Shown one piece after another: positions 11,000 through 22,295 of a DNA stretch of 64,000 nt. How positions within the stretch are numbered: position 1 is the first letter of the stretch; every line of letters begins with the position of its first letter. Both the position numbers and the translations under genes were made by a program. Origin of the DNA: Sipunculus nudus (Eukaryota; Annelida; Sipuncula; Golfingiida; Sipunculidae); NCBI GenBank assembly GCA_026874595.1, contig CM049317.1, forward strand, positions 36,858,401-36,922,400, given 5' to 3'. The notes under the pieces were generated by a model. The model had not been told where the DNA came from. It ran no database searches and was given only the letters and a program-made list of their open reading frames with translations.

Positions 11000-11739
11000 C
11001 AGGAACTACACGAGCTGTTAACACGCGTTGAATGTCTCTCCTGAGCTTGCGTATTCTGGATGAAGTAATCTTGCTTACCGGAGTACCTTGTCGAATGTGT
11101 CAGTACATTATAACCAAAAACAAACTTGCTGGTGTTTGGCTAAAGAGATGATTTTTTCCAATTAACGAACCAGCCCAGTGCGCGAAGTGTGTTCAATATA
11201 CATTTATTTTCTTGTTCAAAACTGTCTTTATGGGACATTAACAAGAAATCGTTGACAGTTTTTTGCCAAATGTAGGCCCTGTGGCTGATCTCGCAGGTTC
11301 TGCACCATAAAGCGCACTACTTTACAGAAAAAAAAAATTATTGCTAAAATCAGCTCAATGGGGAAAACATTAAAAACATAGTATTTGTCTCTCCGGTATA
11401 TTCCTAGAAATTTGCTGTTCTTCGGGTTAACAGGAATGTGGTTAAACAGAAAAACAAGCAGAACAACAGGCTGTCATCAGAACTCACAAATTCACACACT
11501 GTTTCAATATCGTCATAGCTGAATTTAGGTGGAATACAGTAGGAGTTAAATTTTCTGAGATCAACAACAAGATGGAGTTTATTACTCTGTTTAGGCACCA
11601 CTACTAAACTTGATATACATATGGGCGGTGTGATAGTTTCTGATATGACACCAGCAGACAATAAGCTTTCCAGTTCAAGGGACACAAATTTACTGTGTTG
11701 TACAGTCAATACACGGAATGACCCACCAGAAAATTGCAA
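11000..11739 (-). pseudogene. DIRS-like reverse transcriptase, broken
   Basis: The N-terminal fingers are readable as ELESLLSAGVISETIT, SSLVVVPKQSNKLHLVVDLR and KFNSYCIPPKFSYDDIET (11739-11480). After frameshifts YRRDKYYVFNVFP appears (near 11400). TVNDFLLMSHKDSFEQENK then marks the catalytic YxDD region, with the first Asp replaced by Asn, and LRALGWFVN follows. The C-terminal segment VPARVLARFAGQCISMTKIF lies near 11000. Frameshifts at about 11450, 11300 and 11160 and the lost Asp make an active enzyme unlikely. Confidence 0.82.
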
Positions 11740-11789
11740 CAGAAATTATTTTTATGTTATTCAGTTCAGAAATATATTTGGAATAACCT

Positions 11790-12435
11790 ATTAAAAGTCT
11801 AAGAAAACATATTGAGTTGAACAGTTCTTAAATTGCATAAATCCAATATGGCCGCCACGCTTTATTTTTTGGCACACAGGGACGGTTTCGTTTAAATATC
11901 CGCACGACTCTTTAGATGGAACTACATAAACCGAATAGGGCGAAGAGTATGAATTGAATATTGACGACAAAAGTAATATTTGCCATACCTTTTTCATCAA
12001 TGTGTTCATTGTCTTCTAGTAATGTCACATTGGAACATACGCCTCAACAAAGTCCACAGCCACATGAGCACTCTAGCCCAGTTTTTCTGCACGAACACTT
12101 TTGTACTACAACCCATTTTCCAGTTGTATCTGACTACTTCCAAAAACTCCGCTGGGGCTGCACCAGTGTCTGTCAATATTGGAGCAAACATGCCATTTTG
12201 AACGAACCATATCAATTTCTCTGCATTCATTTTCTCAGCATTCCCCATCCACTTTCATTCCCCATTTGTCTTTCCAATTTCTGACTTAGGAGATAAATGA
12301 ATCTCTGTTTGATTTCTTTGATAGATAAAAATCCCCTTTCGGTCACAGAAAACCATGGCTCCCGAAAATTTAACAGCTTTTCCAAAGCACTTTCCAGCGC
12401 TACGCTGGAGTCCTTGGTGCTTGGACCATGCATAT
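11790..12435 (-). pseudogene. Cys-rich repetitive ORF tail (CXC/Tesmin-like motif), broken
   Basis: The minus strand reads KLIWFVQNGMFAPILTDTGA, then PAEFLEVVRYNWKMGCSTK (12215-12110). In the next frame it continues with a Cys-rich run, CSCRKTGLECSCGCGLC (about 12095-12045), and GVCSNVTLLEDNE. This resembles the C-terminus of a repetitive invertebrate ORF family with a Tesmin/TSO1-like CXC pattern (CKxGCxTxxCxCxKxGLxC). A frameshift at about 12105 and a stop break it. The region at 12433-12227 may be more of the same ORF. The link to the adjacent DIRS element is unproven. Confidence 0.4.
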
Positions 12436-12539
12436 ATTCGTCAAATACAATAATTGGTTGACCATAGTGACCGGACTCATATCTGAGATATTGCCGGCAT
12501 ATTTATCATGTGTTGAACTACGTTTCCATGAAACTCTTT

Positions 12540-12775
12540 GAAGAGTGATGAGGGAGACTGTGCCCAACTTTGTGTTTCACCCACAAACGAGTACGCCTTT
12601 CAGAGGTTCCTCGGTGTTATGACCAAGCAATGGACACACATCCAGGACACGCAGACGTGATACACCGAGCCTTGTTGACGCCAAAATTATCGCGACTATG
12701 CTCCTGTCCTTTAGACCGAAACAGGAATTGTATTCTGCAGATGTAAATAATACATAGTTAAGCAAGCATTTCTAC
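12540..12775 (-). repeat. Dispersed repeat family R1, copy 1
   Basis: The minus strand of 12770-12580 matches 45995-46175 (+): TCGGTCTAAAGGACAGG against TTGGACTACGTGACAGG, ACCGAGGAACC in both, then AAAGGCGTACTCGTTTGTGGGTG against AAGACGCATTCGCTTATGAGTG. The translated wording is also alike (GHNTEEPLKGVLV and GQTTEEPPKDAFA). A third copy is at 56390-56600. No host function is implied. Confidence 0.65.
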
Positions 12776-14962
12776 CAAGAAAAAGCCTAAGGCAAGCAAA
12801 GATTTGTCTAGTGATGATTGCTTGGTTGTACAAGTAGGTACCAATGACATGTGTTGATGACACACTAACAATTGTCAACAAATCTGATGAAATGTTACAG
12901 AACATTAGAATCAAAACAGCTGTCAAATAGATGTTTTGGCAGGATCTAGACGTTTAAATGATCAGTAAATAAACAGGAAAATCCCCATCATCAATAATGA
13001 ACTCGGAGAAAGATGTAAATTATCTAATGATACCACCTTTTCTGCCTGGTCTCCACCCTTGAGAGATTCGTTCTATCGATATGTTGGTAAATATTTTACT
13101 TGCACTTGTATTACTGCAATGGATCGGCATTTTGCTTCCAGTGTTCGATATTGCCAAAAACAAATGTGATGATGATGAAGAAATTTTCAAGACATCTCAA
13201 TTTTACATAGAACAAACCAGTGTATTAGCATAACAAATCGGTATATACGGAGCATTGCACCTGAGGTATATTTAGATCAGCTTTTTTCTCCTAGCACCAG
13301 TATAACTGAAACACCAAAATTTTTTTACACATATAATAACTCAGAATATTGAGTTCCAGAACTGATAAAGTTTTATTTTCCGCTCCTGTTGCTTCTGAGA
13401 AACTTAAAATTTATCCTGCTCATAGACAGTATAGTTTGTTGGACATGGGTACTGTATAAGGTCATCTTTATGGTCGTAGTCTCTTACCAATAATAGAAGA
13501 CATTCGTCTTTGATGTTCTTGTTGAAACCTCACGCCTTTTCTTTAACATAGACAAAGCTGGATACTCTTTTTTTTATTAAAATATACAAATAAAGATTAA
13601 CACTATATTAACATGCAATAGGAATTGTCGGGGGGGGGATGTTGTCACTTCACCTTTATTATTCCATCTTTATAATCTTAACAGGTTACTTTAAACTCAG
13701 ACAGTCTTAAAAGTGTGTGGGTTAAGTAATTTTACGAAAGAAACATGTTTTGACTGGTTCCATATATAGAACGCTTAGCTCCATATCAAGTTGTATAAAT
13801 GGTTTACTCAGTTACTGTTATCTAAATTCATGCAAATTTGATTTTATTGTTGACTGCAAAGGGGCATATGGAAAGTTCTTAAACACAAATTACCCTCCAC
13901 ATCGTCGTCATACACAACTAATGATCAATTGCTGTAGTCGGTATTGTCTAGAAATATCTGATCTTCACTATCGCTCATTAAATATTTTTTTTTCAGCCCC
14001 TGTATTGCACAAACCTACTTGTATACAGTCCAATTAACAACATATTTGACCAAGAAAAATACTGACCCAAATTTGTTTTCAGAACATTTCTGCCTGTGTA
14101 TTATTATTTGAGCATGTAATATAAAAAAAATCAGGTTATCAGCATGAATTGATTTCGTTGTATCGTATGACCCATACAGAATTGTGTCGAGTGTTAACAA
14201 AAGTTTTGTTTTATCATACGTTTCCAATTATTGTTCATTTTTTTCAAAAAGTAATGCGTTTCGGACATAAGACAAATCTGTGTTCAATGGAGTCATGATG
14301 CGACTTGCAATAGTCACATATCATATTTTCTACAAGTTTTATCTCGTTGTACGTAATTATTCAATGCATAAATCTAAGTAGAAAATATTGTGTTTTAATA
14401 AAAATCAAATATTCCAGTGGATCGCTTTTAAATATTTTGACTAATATTATAGTTATGTTTTCAATACGCAAAAGTTGTTCGTTCTTCTTTTTTCTTCGTT
14501 ATCAATATATTATAAATATGTTTACATTCATTTGATGTGCTTTTCATTTCTCTGCTGTCATGACCGTCGAGAGTTATAGGTCTTTCGGATGTCTTATTAA
14601 TGACTCAAACTTTAATTATCGTCTTTATTATAGGACCGTTCGGGAAGCGGGTATCTTCAAGCCTTTCTCAACATTCTGAAGTTTTGCGGCGATGTAGGTT
14701 TTGGACCGGGTATCTCGTACAGTGCTCACAAAACCTCCAGCTTTTCGTGGAAACTTAAAGGCGGTTATCTGTTGTTAGCAACATTAACAGCTCGTGTTTA
14801 ATGTCATCTCGGCGCAATGTCACCGAGGTGTAAACCGCGGCCTTGCAGAAGTCAGGCAATTCATTTTAGGGACGCCTTATAGATAGAGTAACGAAGAAGC
14901 CTGTGTGCTGCGAAAGCTCGTGTGTTAATGAAAAAGTTAGTCTATCTAAAAAGCCTCACTCT

Positions 14963-14968
<6 letters not shown>
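12776..14968. other. Non-coding stretch, nothing recognised
   Basis: A G run lies at 13628-13637. The open frame 13750-14037 (+), the one at 14015-14227 (-) and the others have no motif I recognise. 14620-14880 is relatively GC-rich and contains no open frame of note. Confidence 0.4.

Positions 14969-14969
<1 letters not shown>

Positions 14970-15019
<50 letters not shown>
14970..15019. repeat. (TA)n microsatellite
   Basis: About 25 uninterrupted AT dinucleotides preceded by a T run. Confidence 0.97.
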
Positions 15020-15023
<4 letters not shown>

Positions 15024-15239
15024 AATACACTATATCTGCTACGAATCACTTCAATGACAGCGGTGATGGTGTAAATATGGTGAGGGATAGGATTTAATAG
15101 GGTTTATTGCTCAACTTTCGGAGTTGATATGAGGAACGAATCTTGTGAAGCCTCCAAGTATTGTTTGGGTGGACATCTCAAATCATCTGACCAGGTAATA
15201 AACTTTCTGGACATGGTATATGTAGCTAACGTCTAGCTA

Positions 15240-15530
15240 TCTTTAATCAAGAATTCAAGTTCCAGTTGTATTGCGAGTCTAAACATGTCCTGTGTTGTTT
15301 TTGTTAAGTCCTCGAATCTGAGTCTACTGCGAGCTCTGTATAGTAGTGATTAAGCCTTATATGACAGCAATTTAACAAGTATGGGTCTGCGCTTTTCCTC
15401 CCGATTCGGCGGACCAACCCAAAGCGACCTATCTAGATCACCCTTGGCAATATCGATCTCTAGCATCTCTTTATGTTTTTTGTGGTCGTTTTATTCCGTG
15501 TTCCAGCGTCGTCATGAGGAATGTGCGATA
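15240..15530 (-). pseudogene. L1-like ORF1 RRM fragment
   Basis: The minus strand reads MLEIDIAKGDLDRSLWVGPP, then NREEKRRPILVKLLSYKA (15475-15350), then ARSRLRFEDLTKTTQDMFRL. The RPILVKxLSYK wording with a preceding DLDRSxxVGP is the ORF1 RNA-binding signature of L1-like LINEs, and FEDLTK resembles the following NEDLTK motif. A stop lies between the two parts. No adjoining ORF2 is seen, so this is an isolated scrap near the duplicated segment B1. Confidence 0.6.
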
Positions 15531-15639
15531 TAATCGATGTTTTGACAAATCACGAAAGGGTTATTCGTACTTTGCGTATAGCGATATCGATATTTTTTAT
15601 TCGTTGTCAAACGTGGCTGAAAAAGATTTAAGTAAAACT

Positions 15640-15998
15640 AACTGTAGACATCTAAATGAGTTGGGTCTAGTAAAATGTAGAAAGTGAATGCCGCTACTTT
15701 ATTTATAGACAAATCATATGTGGCTTATTAGGAAAATTTCAAGTAAGTTGATCGAACGTCCAGCCCAGAAAAAATTTGAATTTCTGCTCGATTACCTATT
15801 GGCACAACCCAGAAAAATGGGACGTGACACAGTCAAAATAATTGTAAATTATGTATTGATAATCCTTCTTGACATCCAGGTAACTGCATTTGTTAGTAAT
15901 GAGCAGTATTACTGATCAAGAACAGCAGCCTTGCGATGTGGTACCTGAGTTCGATCCTGACACCAAATATCCCTCCACATGGTAAACCACAGTCCGGA
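15640..15998 (-). repeat. Duplicated gene segment, copy B1
   Basis: Homologous to 2440-2830. The minus strand encodes NKVAAFTFYILLDPTHLDVY, matching TVAAFTLQFLLDTTHLDLY of copy A with several synonymous differences (GCA/GCG, GCT/GCA, TTG/CTA). This suggests coding ancestry. Stops are present upstream (KFS followed by two stops). Similarity ends at TCCGGA near 15996. The rest of the segment resumes at 19381 after a 3.4-kb gap. Confidence 0.62.
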
Positions 15999-17084
15999 AT
16001 CAGACCTCGGCGTAGCCGCCGAATCGCCCCAGCCGCTGCCGTTTATTTTATTAGCAAGCCGCCGCCGATCAATTCTTGAGCCGCCAGCCACGGCAATTTA
16101 TTAAACACCTGCTCAGCCGCCGGTGAAATGCTGATAAACATATGCATACTTCAGCTTGTAAATGGTTACTACAGTAACACCTTAACACGAACACGTCTCC
16201 AGCAGATTTCCCTATGCGGCATGGCTTCGCAATTACAGTGCATGCTTAATTTTATGGAAGTTGCAAGTCATTATGTAAAACAGTTAGGCCTAACAAGGTT
16301 CCCGCATCCCCCTTTTTTCAGACCGGTAAACCGGCATATTCCCAGATCGATCAAGGGTGTTTCCCTGACCCCAGAACTGAAGACAAAAAGTGCCAGATTC
16401 CAGATTTTTCTCAAGTATATTCAGTCAGATATTTGGTCATTTAAACTTATTGAGGTTGATGTGCACTATTTTTTTTAATAATATACGGATCGGTTAACAT
16501 TCAGGATTAAATGAATGAAAACCATAGGGAAAAGGAGCTGGTATATGTATGGAAAAAAAATATGCATGCATTTTTGTAATCATTGTTTTCAGCCAATTTA
16601 AGCCATTTCAGTGTACGTATAACCGTGAAACGATGTCAGCTGCCGGCCACCACTCATAACTACGTCGATCATATTATAATCCTTCAGCCACTGACAAAGA
16701 TATGTGGCCGCGTGAACATATCACGAGTCACAGAGTTCACGGGGTGATTGCCGAATTTCATAACAAAATTCCCATTTCAATTAAGACACGTGACAAATTA
16801 CGTATACAATAGCGACCGAGAGAGTTCAGCACAGGAAAAGAAAAAGAAACATGTCGATCTCAGTCTGGACCAAGCGCAATCATCGATTGGGTGGTTGTGA
16901 GGGTGAGTTGGTCTGTTCACATTACATCAAGAAGGAGTTCACTGTTTGTTACTTAAAGTTAATATATTTCCATGATTATAATAAATACTCTGGCTGGGGG
17001 CGATTTTTACGTTTTTGTCACCTCCCATCCTCCTCAAATAACAAACTATTACTAATTGTTTGGATTTAATTAGAGACACTCGCG

Positions 17085-17118
17085 GGTGATATCTATCTAT
17101 CTATTACCTATCTATCTA

Positions 17119-17169
<51 letters not shown>
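17085..17169. repeat. (TCTA)n(TA)n compound microsatellite
   Basis: TCTA units run into about 24 TA units. The same TCTA-to-TA structure recurs at 21346-21431. Confidence 0.95.
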
Positions 17170-17171
<2 letters not shown>

Positions 17172-17548
17172 CCGAAACCGTCGGGGGACAAGCTTTTCCT
17201 TCGGAAATACACATTTCTAAATATCGGTAAGGGATCAAGCGCCTAATTCGAACGACAGTTAATGATTAATTGAACACCATTTTGCTGAGAGGAAACCGTT
17301 TTTTTTTACCTACGTAATTGACATATGGAAATATCGAATTTAATGCAGAGATTAATTGGTAAAGATCAGTCTAACCTGTTTTTAGGAAATGTGCTTGCCT
17401 TTTTCCAACAAATTCACCTGAGGGTAAGGTCAAATGACATTGCCATTGGTAAAGCTTGGTTAAGTTTCTTTAACTGCCCACAGGGGCGCCAAAGCGGCAC
17501 ACGCACAATGGGTGAATGGCAAGGAATAAAAGTTTTTGAACATATAAA

Positions 17549-17551
<3 letters not shown>

Positions 17552-17614
<63 letters not shown>
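17552..17614. repeat. (TA)n microsatellite
   Basis: About 31 TA units. Tyr-Ile repeat peptides predicted here on both strands are artefacts of this tract. Confidence 0.97.
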
Positions 17615-17615
<1 letters not shown>

Positions 17616-17948
17616 CTGATCTGCGAGAATGCAGTCTTTCAACCAAGTCACACTGCACTCTAAGTGATAAATCTGAGTCACTACCGCCGGTTTCGCCTCA
17701 TTGGATTATCGGATAATTGACCTGGTCTATAATCCAGCACACGAACCCATTACCTCTTCAAACAAGTGCAACTTGTGTTTGGCCGAGGAACCGACATTTC
17801 TCAGCACATTACAAGAGAACTTGCTGAACCAACGCTCCGGAATTGTATCAACTTGTAGCCGTGAATCAAAGGCACCTAACCGTGCGAAAAAGAAACGATA
17901 AACTGACATCGTAGAAGGAAGGTGAAAGTCAGTCATCTGATGACCGAT

Positions 17949-17990
17949 GAGAGAGAGAGAGAGAGAGAGAGAAGGAGAGAGAGAGAGAGA
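17949..17990. repeat. (GA)n microsatellite
   Basis: GA dinucleotide run with one AAGG interruption. Confidence 0.95.
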
Positions 17991-19380
17991 TTATATTGCA
18001 ATTGTTCAATGTATAAATAAGCTCGACATATGTTGACAAATGTCTGGCCATTTCACATTACCCAATGTGATACAGTCCAGAAAAGAAGAAAATGTATCAC
18101 ATGTATGTCTAGCCAGTCAAGCCATGACACTTTTATGTTCGGCACACAAAAAACAATTATCCACTTGGGTCCTAATGCAAATGAGCGCACGAGAACGGTA
18201 CCAACAATAATATCTATAAATCTCAATAGCTGAATTGAAACCTTTGATTTTCCAAGATGCTTTTACCAATGTAACGTTATATCATTTGAGGTCAAATAAT
18301 TAATATGTACCCAACGTCTGTCAAAATATATGAGGAAAATCATAAAAGAATCATTCTGATAAAAAAAAGTGTTCAATTTCATCAAAACACGCTATATTGT
18401 CAGATCTGAAAACACTATGGGGAAACCCCCATCCCACTCAAACTCGACCCTTGTACATGCCTGGAGCGATATTGAATAAAATTAATTCCTCGAAAGGAAT
18501 AGTTTCCTTTTTTTTAACTGTAGAAATAAAAATATTCGTCCAGTTTGTTATTATTTTATATTGTTGTGCATATAAATATAATTACATTGGACTAAGACAA
18601 CATTAAATGTTTGCCTTATTTTCCAGCCGCCGGATAGCCAGGCACAACGTTGTCCACTCAGCCATCATCATAGTTTTTAGAACTGAGCCGGCTCAGCCGG
18701 CTGGCCAGCCGGGTTTTTCTTATAGCCAGCGGATTTACTGGTCAACGGCTGGCTCCGAGGTCTGTCCAGAATGTTTAAGGGGAAGGAAAAGATACGGCTC
18801 ACAGGTGTAATATAGAAATTTTAAATGTTTGTTCGTGTTCTATCAACAAGATGTAACTCCTTTATATGGCAATGTGGCCATATTTCCTGTGTGAAATAAT
18901 CTCCTTCTACATTTATAGTAACTTTATATTTAAAATGATAATGAATTTATTGTTTTACATGTACAAGTAAAAAACGGAGAATATTGCAATATACTACAGC
19001 GTATCGCAACATAATACAAAACGAACACTGTGGGAGATACCAAGCTCTAGTTATCGTGCAGGGGACAGTGATCTAAAAAACGTCCGATAATAAAACAATT
19101 CTGTGAGCATATTCTTCTTCCCAATTTAAGGTATCTTTGAAAAATTAGGGATGATGTGTTTAGTAACTTAAATATGTTAAGAAAATAAATATTCGTTGTA
19201 ACGGTTGACAACAAGCTCTTGCTCCTTACATGATGAAAAAGAGCATAAATTCAAAAAAACCTTGAAAAGAGTATCCATTATATTCATAGCATATACATAA
19301 ACATTCTGCTACACTAGACACAAATTATTAGGATGATTGTTTGATAAAAAAACATCAGAACCAGATAGAGACGTTACTTG

Positions 19381-19548
19381 ATTGAAACATAATTTATTAG
19401 CCCGAAACAACCAATATTTGGGTATTATATGTTGTTATATCCAATATTTAAACATATTATATATATATATTTACTTTATAGAAAATAAGAATATCAATTA
19501 TAATTTTGTTATCACCACAAAAGAATAAAATAATAATAAAAGAAGAGA

Positions 19549-19586
<38 letters not shown>

Positions 19587-19597
19587 GAAATACTCAC
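19381..19597 (-). repeat. Duplicated gene segment, copy B2 (intron side)
   Basis: Matches 2820-3027 of copy A: GATTGAAACA, AATATTTGGGTATTATA, ATATCAATTATAA, GTTATCAC, a (TAA)n tract at 19535-19584, and the splice donor. It is the intron that follows the IgGFc-binding exon at 19598-20600. Confidence 0.65.
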
Positions 19598-20600
19598 CGA
19601 TGGAGTCGGAAGAAAATCCATAACCTTTATTTGTATCTCTTCAGTGCCTATAGGCGTATATGCAGCCAGTTTTATCGCGGGAACAGGATGGTCAACGACA
19701 TGCGCCCCGGCGTTGATGTTTTCCGTGTCAGAGCGCTGTACCCTGAACTGACCTCTGTCCATGAACCAGTCACCTCTTGTCCATACAGTCGGACCCCGAC
19801 CATGTGTTTTGTTAGTGCAATGATGCTGACGAAATGACGGTACATGTACGATCCGAGCAGTCTCGGGGAGGGGGGGGGGGGGGTCAGCCACAGGAGCTTG
19901 CTGGCATACTGCGTAACAGATAATACGCGCATCAGGAACGGGTCCCATTTGGAAGTGTCTGCCTTGTATCCTTTGTTGTACTGGTAGACAAAGCAATCCG
20001 CAGAACAGGTCAATGCATGGATGTTGTTCGGGCTGATCGAGATAACCTTGCCGTGCCGATTCGTGTATTGCGAACCATCTGGTGTGACCGTGCCACTGCT
20101 TTCAGAGAACAGCACCCTCACGATGTATCCTGTACTTTGAGCTCGTCCAGCTACCGGTGGCAGAATGTACTCTCGAGCCTTGTACGACATCGGAGGGATG
20201 TTTTCAATCAATCGTTCACGTTTACAGTCAACGATGAGGATGATGCAAATGCTTAAACATCACCCGAGGGCTGATGGTTTGAACCTCTTTGGATTTTCTG
20301 TTTTGAAAGGTAAAATGTACTCGGTTGTTGCCTCTCAGGTCTGCCACGATAATATCCGAAGGGTATGTGCTGTACGGCATGTAGGACGGAGCGATTAACT
20401 TGCGTGAATTTTCCCCTACAGGATCGGCAAGGTACCCGTCAGGATTATATCCCCTTCTATAAACTAAATGACCGTGCACCAAGATGGAACCTTAGGGCTA
20501 CAGCAGGAAGGCCTTCCGTTCATGTTGGACGTCCTTCCACTCCTTTTCGTTGTATTCGATGCAGAAATCGGATGCAATTAGCCGTTGACGTAATCCCTGC
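19598..20600 (-). pseudogene. IgGFc-binding (FCGBP-like) domain exon, near full length but frameshifted
   Basis: On the minus strand a large part of an IgGFc_binding domain is readable. N-terminal part: YRRGYNPDGYLADPVGENSR and PSYMPYSTYPSDIIVADLRG (20440-20330). Middle: ERLIENIPPMSYKAREYILP, IHALTCSADCFVYQYNKGY, WDPFLMRVLSVTQYASKLLW and VSIIALTKHMVGVRLYGQEV (20230-19770). C-terminal: INAGAHVVDHPVPAIKLAAY and NKGYGFSSDSIG, ending at ATCG|GTGAGT. The family binds or organises secreted mucus-type proteins. Defects are a TAG near 20490, frame changes near 20240 and 19745, a 2-bp insertion near 19658 (TATA for TA) and a TGA at 19643-19641. Assembly error cannot be excluded, but several defects together favour a pseudogene. 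Neither a signal peptide nor VWD domains are seen nearby. Confidence 0.72.
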
Positions 20601-20609
20601 TTCATAACT

Positions 20610-21340
20610 CGAAGGGTGCTTGTGCCAGTTTTGGCCGGGTCGGGCCGGGCGCTTACACTGCGGGGCGGGGTCAGGTTCAATTATTCGGCCTAAATTATTA
20701 TAAAAATATCGTTTATATAGCAATAAATAAAATAATAAACAAAACGATTCTAAAAAAATAAACCATGCCCGACAACATCCTTTGGGCTAGAAACAGATGG
20801 ATGACAAGGTTCACAGTCAGAATAACCAAAATATCTAAGAGGGCTAAGACATTTCCTGTACTACATGCGGGTTGAGAGCAGAGCTATATACATGTACTAT
20901 AGATAGGCAAACCTGGGGCAAACATGTCGCTTTCAGAGACATATTGACAATGTTTGGAGGCTTTAAGCTGAGTCATATGTCCCGGGTACTGATCTCTATC
21001 TAGATGACCAGTTTGTTGCGTTTAGAGAAAGATACATGTTTTTGTAAGTCTACATCGATTCTAAACCAGTCGGTTATGATAAGTAGGTTTATAATAGCAG
21101 GAACATATAATACCTTGAAAGGAGAGTTTTAGTAACGTGATCATAGATATGTTGTGGTTATATAACACTAGCAAAATGTAATGAATAATTCGATCAAAGT
21201 AAACAAAGAATCCCAAAGAACATTTTGCATATCAAGTTCTGGAAAATTTAGTTTACAAAATACCAAACACCACCATTTCAAAGTTGCAATTGTTTTCTGA
21301 GGTTAGCATTCAAACGATCATGTGGGGTCACTAATGAACC
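20610..21340. other. Non-coding stretch, nothing recognised
   Basis: The first 80 bp are GC-rich (CGGGCCGGGC, CGGGGCGGGG) and may still belong to the gene relic. The remainder is AT-rich with no feature I can support. Confidence 0.4.
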
Positions 21341-21345
21341 AATCT

Positions 21346-21378
21346 TTCTATCTATCTATCTATCTATCTGTCTATCTA

Positions 21379-21431
<53 letters not shown>
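21346..21431. repeat. (TCTA)n(TA)n compound microsatellite
   Basis: TCTA units with one TCTG, then about 25 TA units. It directly abuts the (ATT)n tail of a LINE. Confidence 0.95.
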
Positions 21432-21432
<1 letters not shown>

Positions 21433-21471
<39 letters not shown>

Positions 21472-21900
21472 GATAGTATTTATACAGCGCTAAATCCAGA
21501 ATAAAATCTTGCACTAAGGCGCTGTGAAGAAAAAAGTATAAAAGCTACATTAAAACGTTCAATAAAATGTAAAGTGAGACTGGGTAAACTTATTGCATGT
21601 AAGAGTTTAAATATAGTAGAATTGAAATAAATGCGATTTTAAACGCGATTTAAAACTAAAGAATCAGCATTTTTAATGTTGTCAGGTAAACTGTTCTACA
21701 GATCCGGAGAAACAATAATAAAAAAATTCACTCCGAATGTAACAACCCCTTTTCTGCAGAACGCAGGGACCTTGCTGGAATGTATTGAAAAAGAAGATCA
21801 TGTAAATATGACGGAGCTAGACCGTTCTATGCTTTGTAGGTATAAAGAAGAACCTTAAAACGAATCCACCGGTAGCCAGTGCAGTTTGTTTTAATATCGA
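21433..21900 (-). mobile_element. CR1/L2-like LINE 3' end with (AAT)n tail
   Basis: The minus strand reads KLHWLPVDSF, then in another frame RFKVLLYTYKA, NGLAPSYLHDLLFQYIPARS and LRSAEKGLL. About 200 bp further it reads FSFKSRLKSHLF. It ends GCGCTGTATAAATACTATC followed by (AAT)n. This is the thumb and C-terminus of a CR1/L2-type reverse transcriptase plus its short 3' UTR and microsatellite tail, so the 3' terminus is real. Stops and a frameshift after VDSF show decay. The body is truncated at about 21900, where a different repeat begins. Confidence 0.85.
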
Positions 21901-22074
21901 GGTAATGTGGGCGGATATCGAAGTTCCAGTTATCAGTATTGGTTATAGCACAATGAATGTTAGGCAAGCCCATTCACTGCGCTTCGGCCTCTTGAAAAGT
22001 GAAAACTTGACTTTGCCGAACATATTTAAAAAAAAGCGAAGTGTAGTGAATGATGCAAGCCGTGAGAATTGCTT

Positions 22075-22295
22075 GGCTTGTGTCACATGTTTGACACACG
22101 CCAAGCAAATTATATTTTATTGGGCTTTAAATGATTTGTCCCACAGGCCCCGCCTCCTTGGTCGATTGTCACGCGTGTCAATTTTTAAACTATGCATCGC
22201 GTTTGCTCAGAATGTCAAACTTATGGTCTTTATGAGAAGGGAACATTTAATTCGGGGCTCAATTATGAATATGTTCGAATGACTTTAGCTAAAAA
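22075..22295 (+). repeat. Dispersed repeat family R2, copy 1
   Basis: Shares TTGACACACGCCAAGC, GTCACGCGTGTCA and CTCAGAATGTCAAACTT with 25735-25950, in the same order and strand. Spacing is similar, about 75 and 40 bp. TGACAC...GTGTCA within the unit forms a short inverted repeat, as in small non-autonomous DNA transposons. It lies beside the truncation point of the LINE at 21433-21900. Confidence 0.6.

Larger units (their letters stand above)
9010..11745 (-). mobile_element. DIRS-like tyrosine-recombinase retrotransposon, degenerate
   Basis: Read on the minus strand the element runs reverse transcriptase (11739-11000), RNase H (about 10990-10240), then tyrosine recombinase (10236-9013). This is the RT-RH-YR order of DIRS-group retrotransposons, which integrate with a recombinase instead of a DDE integrase. 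All three domains are split over several frames. The RT YxDD position reads TVND, and the recombinase position where related copies have a Tyr reads Asp. Termini (split direct repeats or inverted repeats) were not found. An upstream gag is not recognised. Confidence 0.87.
15999..19380. other. 3.4-kb stretch interrupting the duplicated segment
   Basis: Relative to copy A this stretch is inserted between TCCGGA (15996) and GATTGAAACA (19381). It holds GCCGCC/CAGCCG-rich blocks near its left end (16005-16125) and at 18625-18770, TCTA/TA microsatellites at 17085-17169 and 17552-17614, and a GA tract at 17949-17990. No transposase or inverted ends are visible. Open frames such as 16128-16478 and 17325-17615 (+) show no domain. 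It could be one transposon, several insertions, or sequence deleted from copy A. Confidence 0.45.

Noticed and set aside
17460-17681. Open frames encoding Tyr-Ile repeats at this and other (TA)n tracts (also 14903, 21322, 27316, 36899, 44187, 48805, 56476)
   Set aside because: They are translations of dinucleotide microsatellites, open on both strands, with no other protein features.
19457-19996. Separate 179-codon minus-strand gene
   Set aside because: It is a second frame of the same IgGFc-binding exon, reading part of the domain after a frameshift and then intron and (TAA)n sequence.
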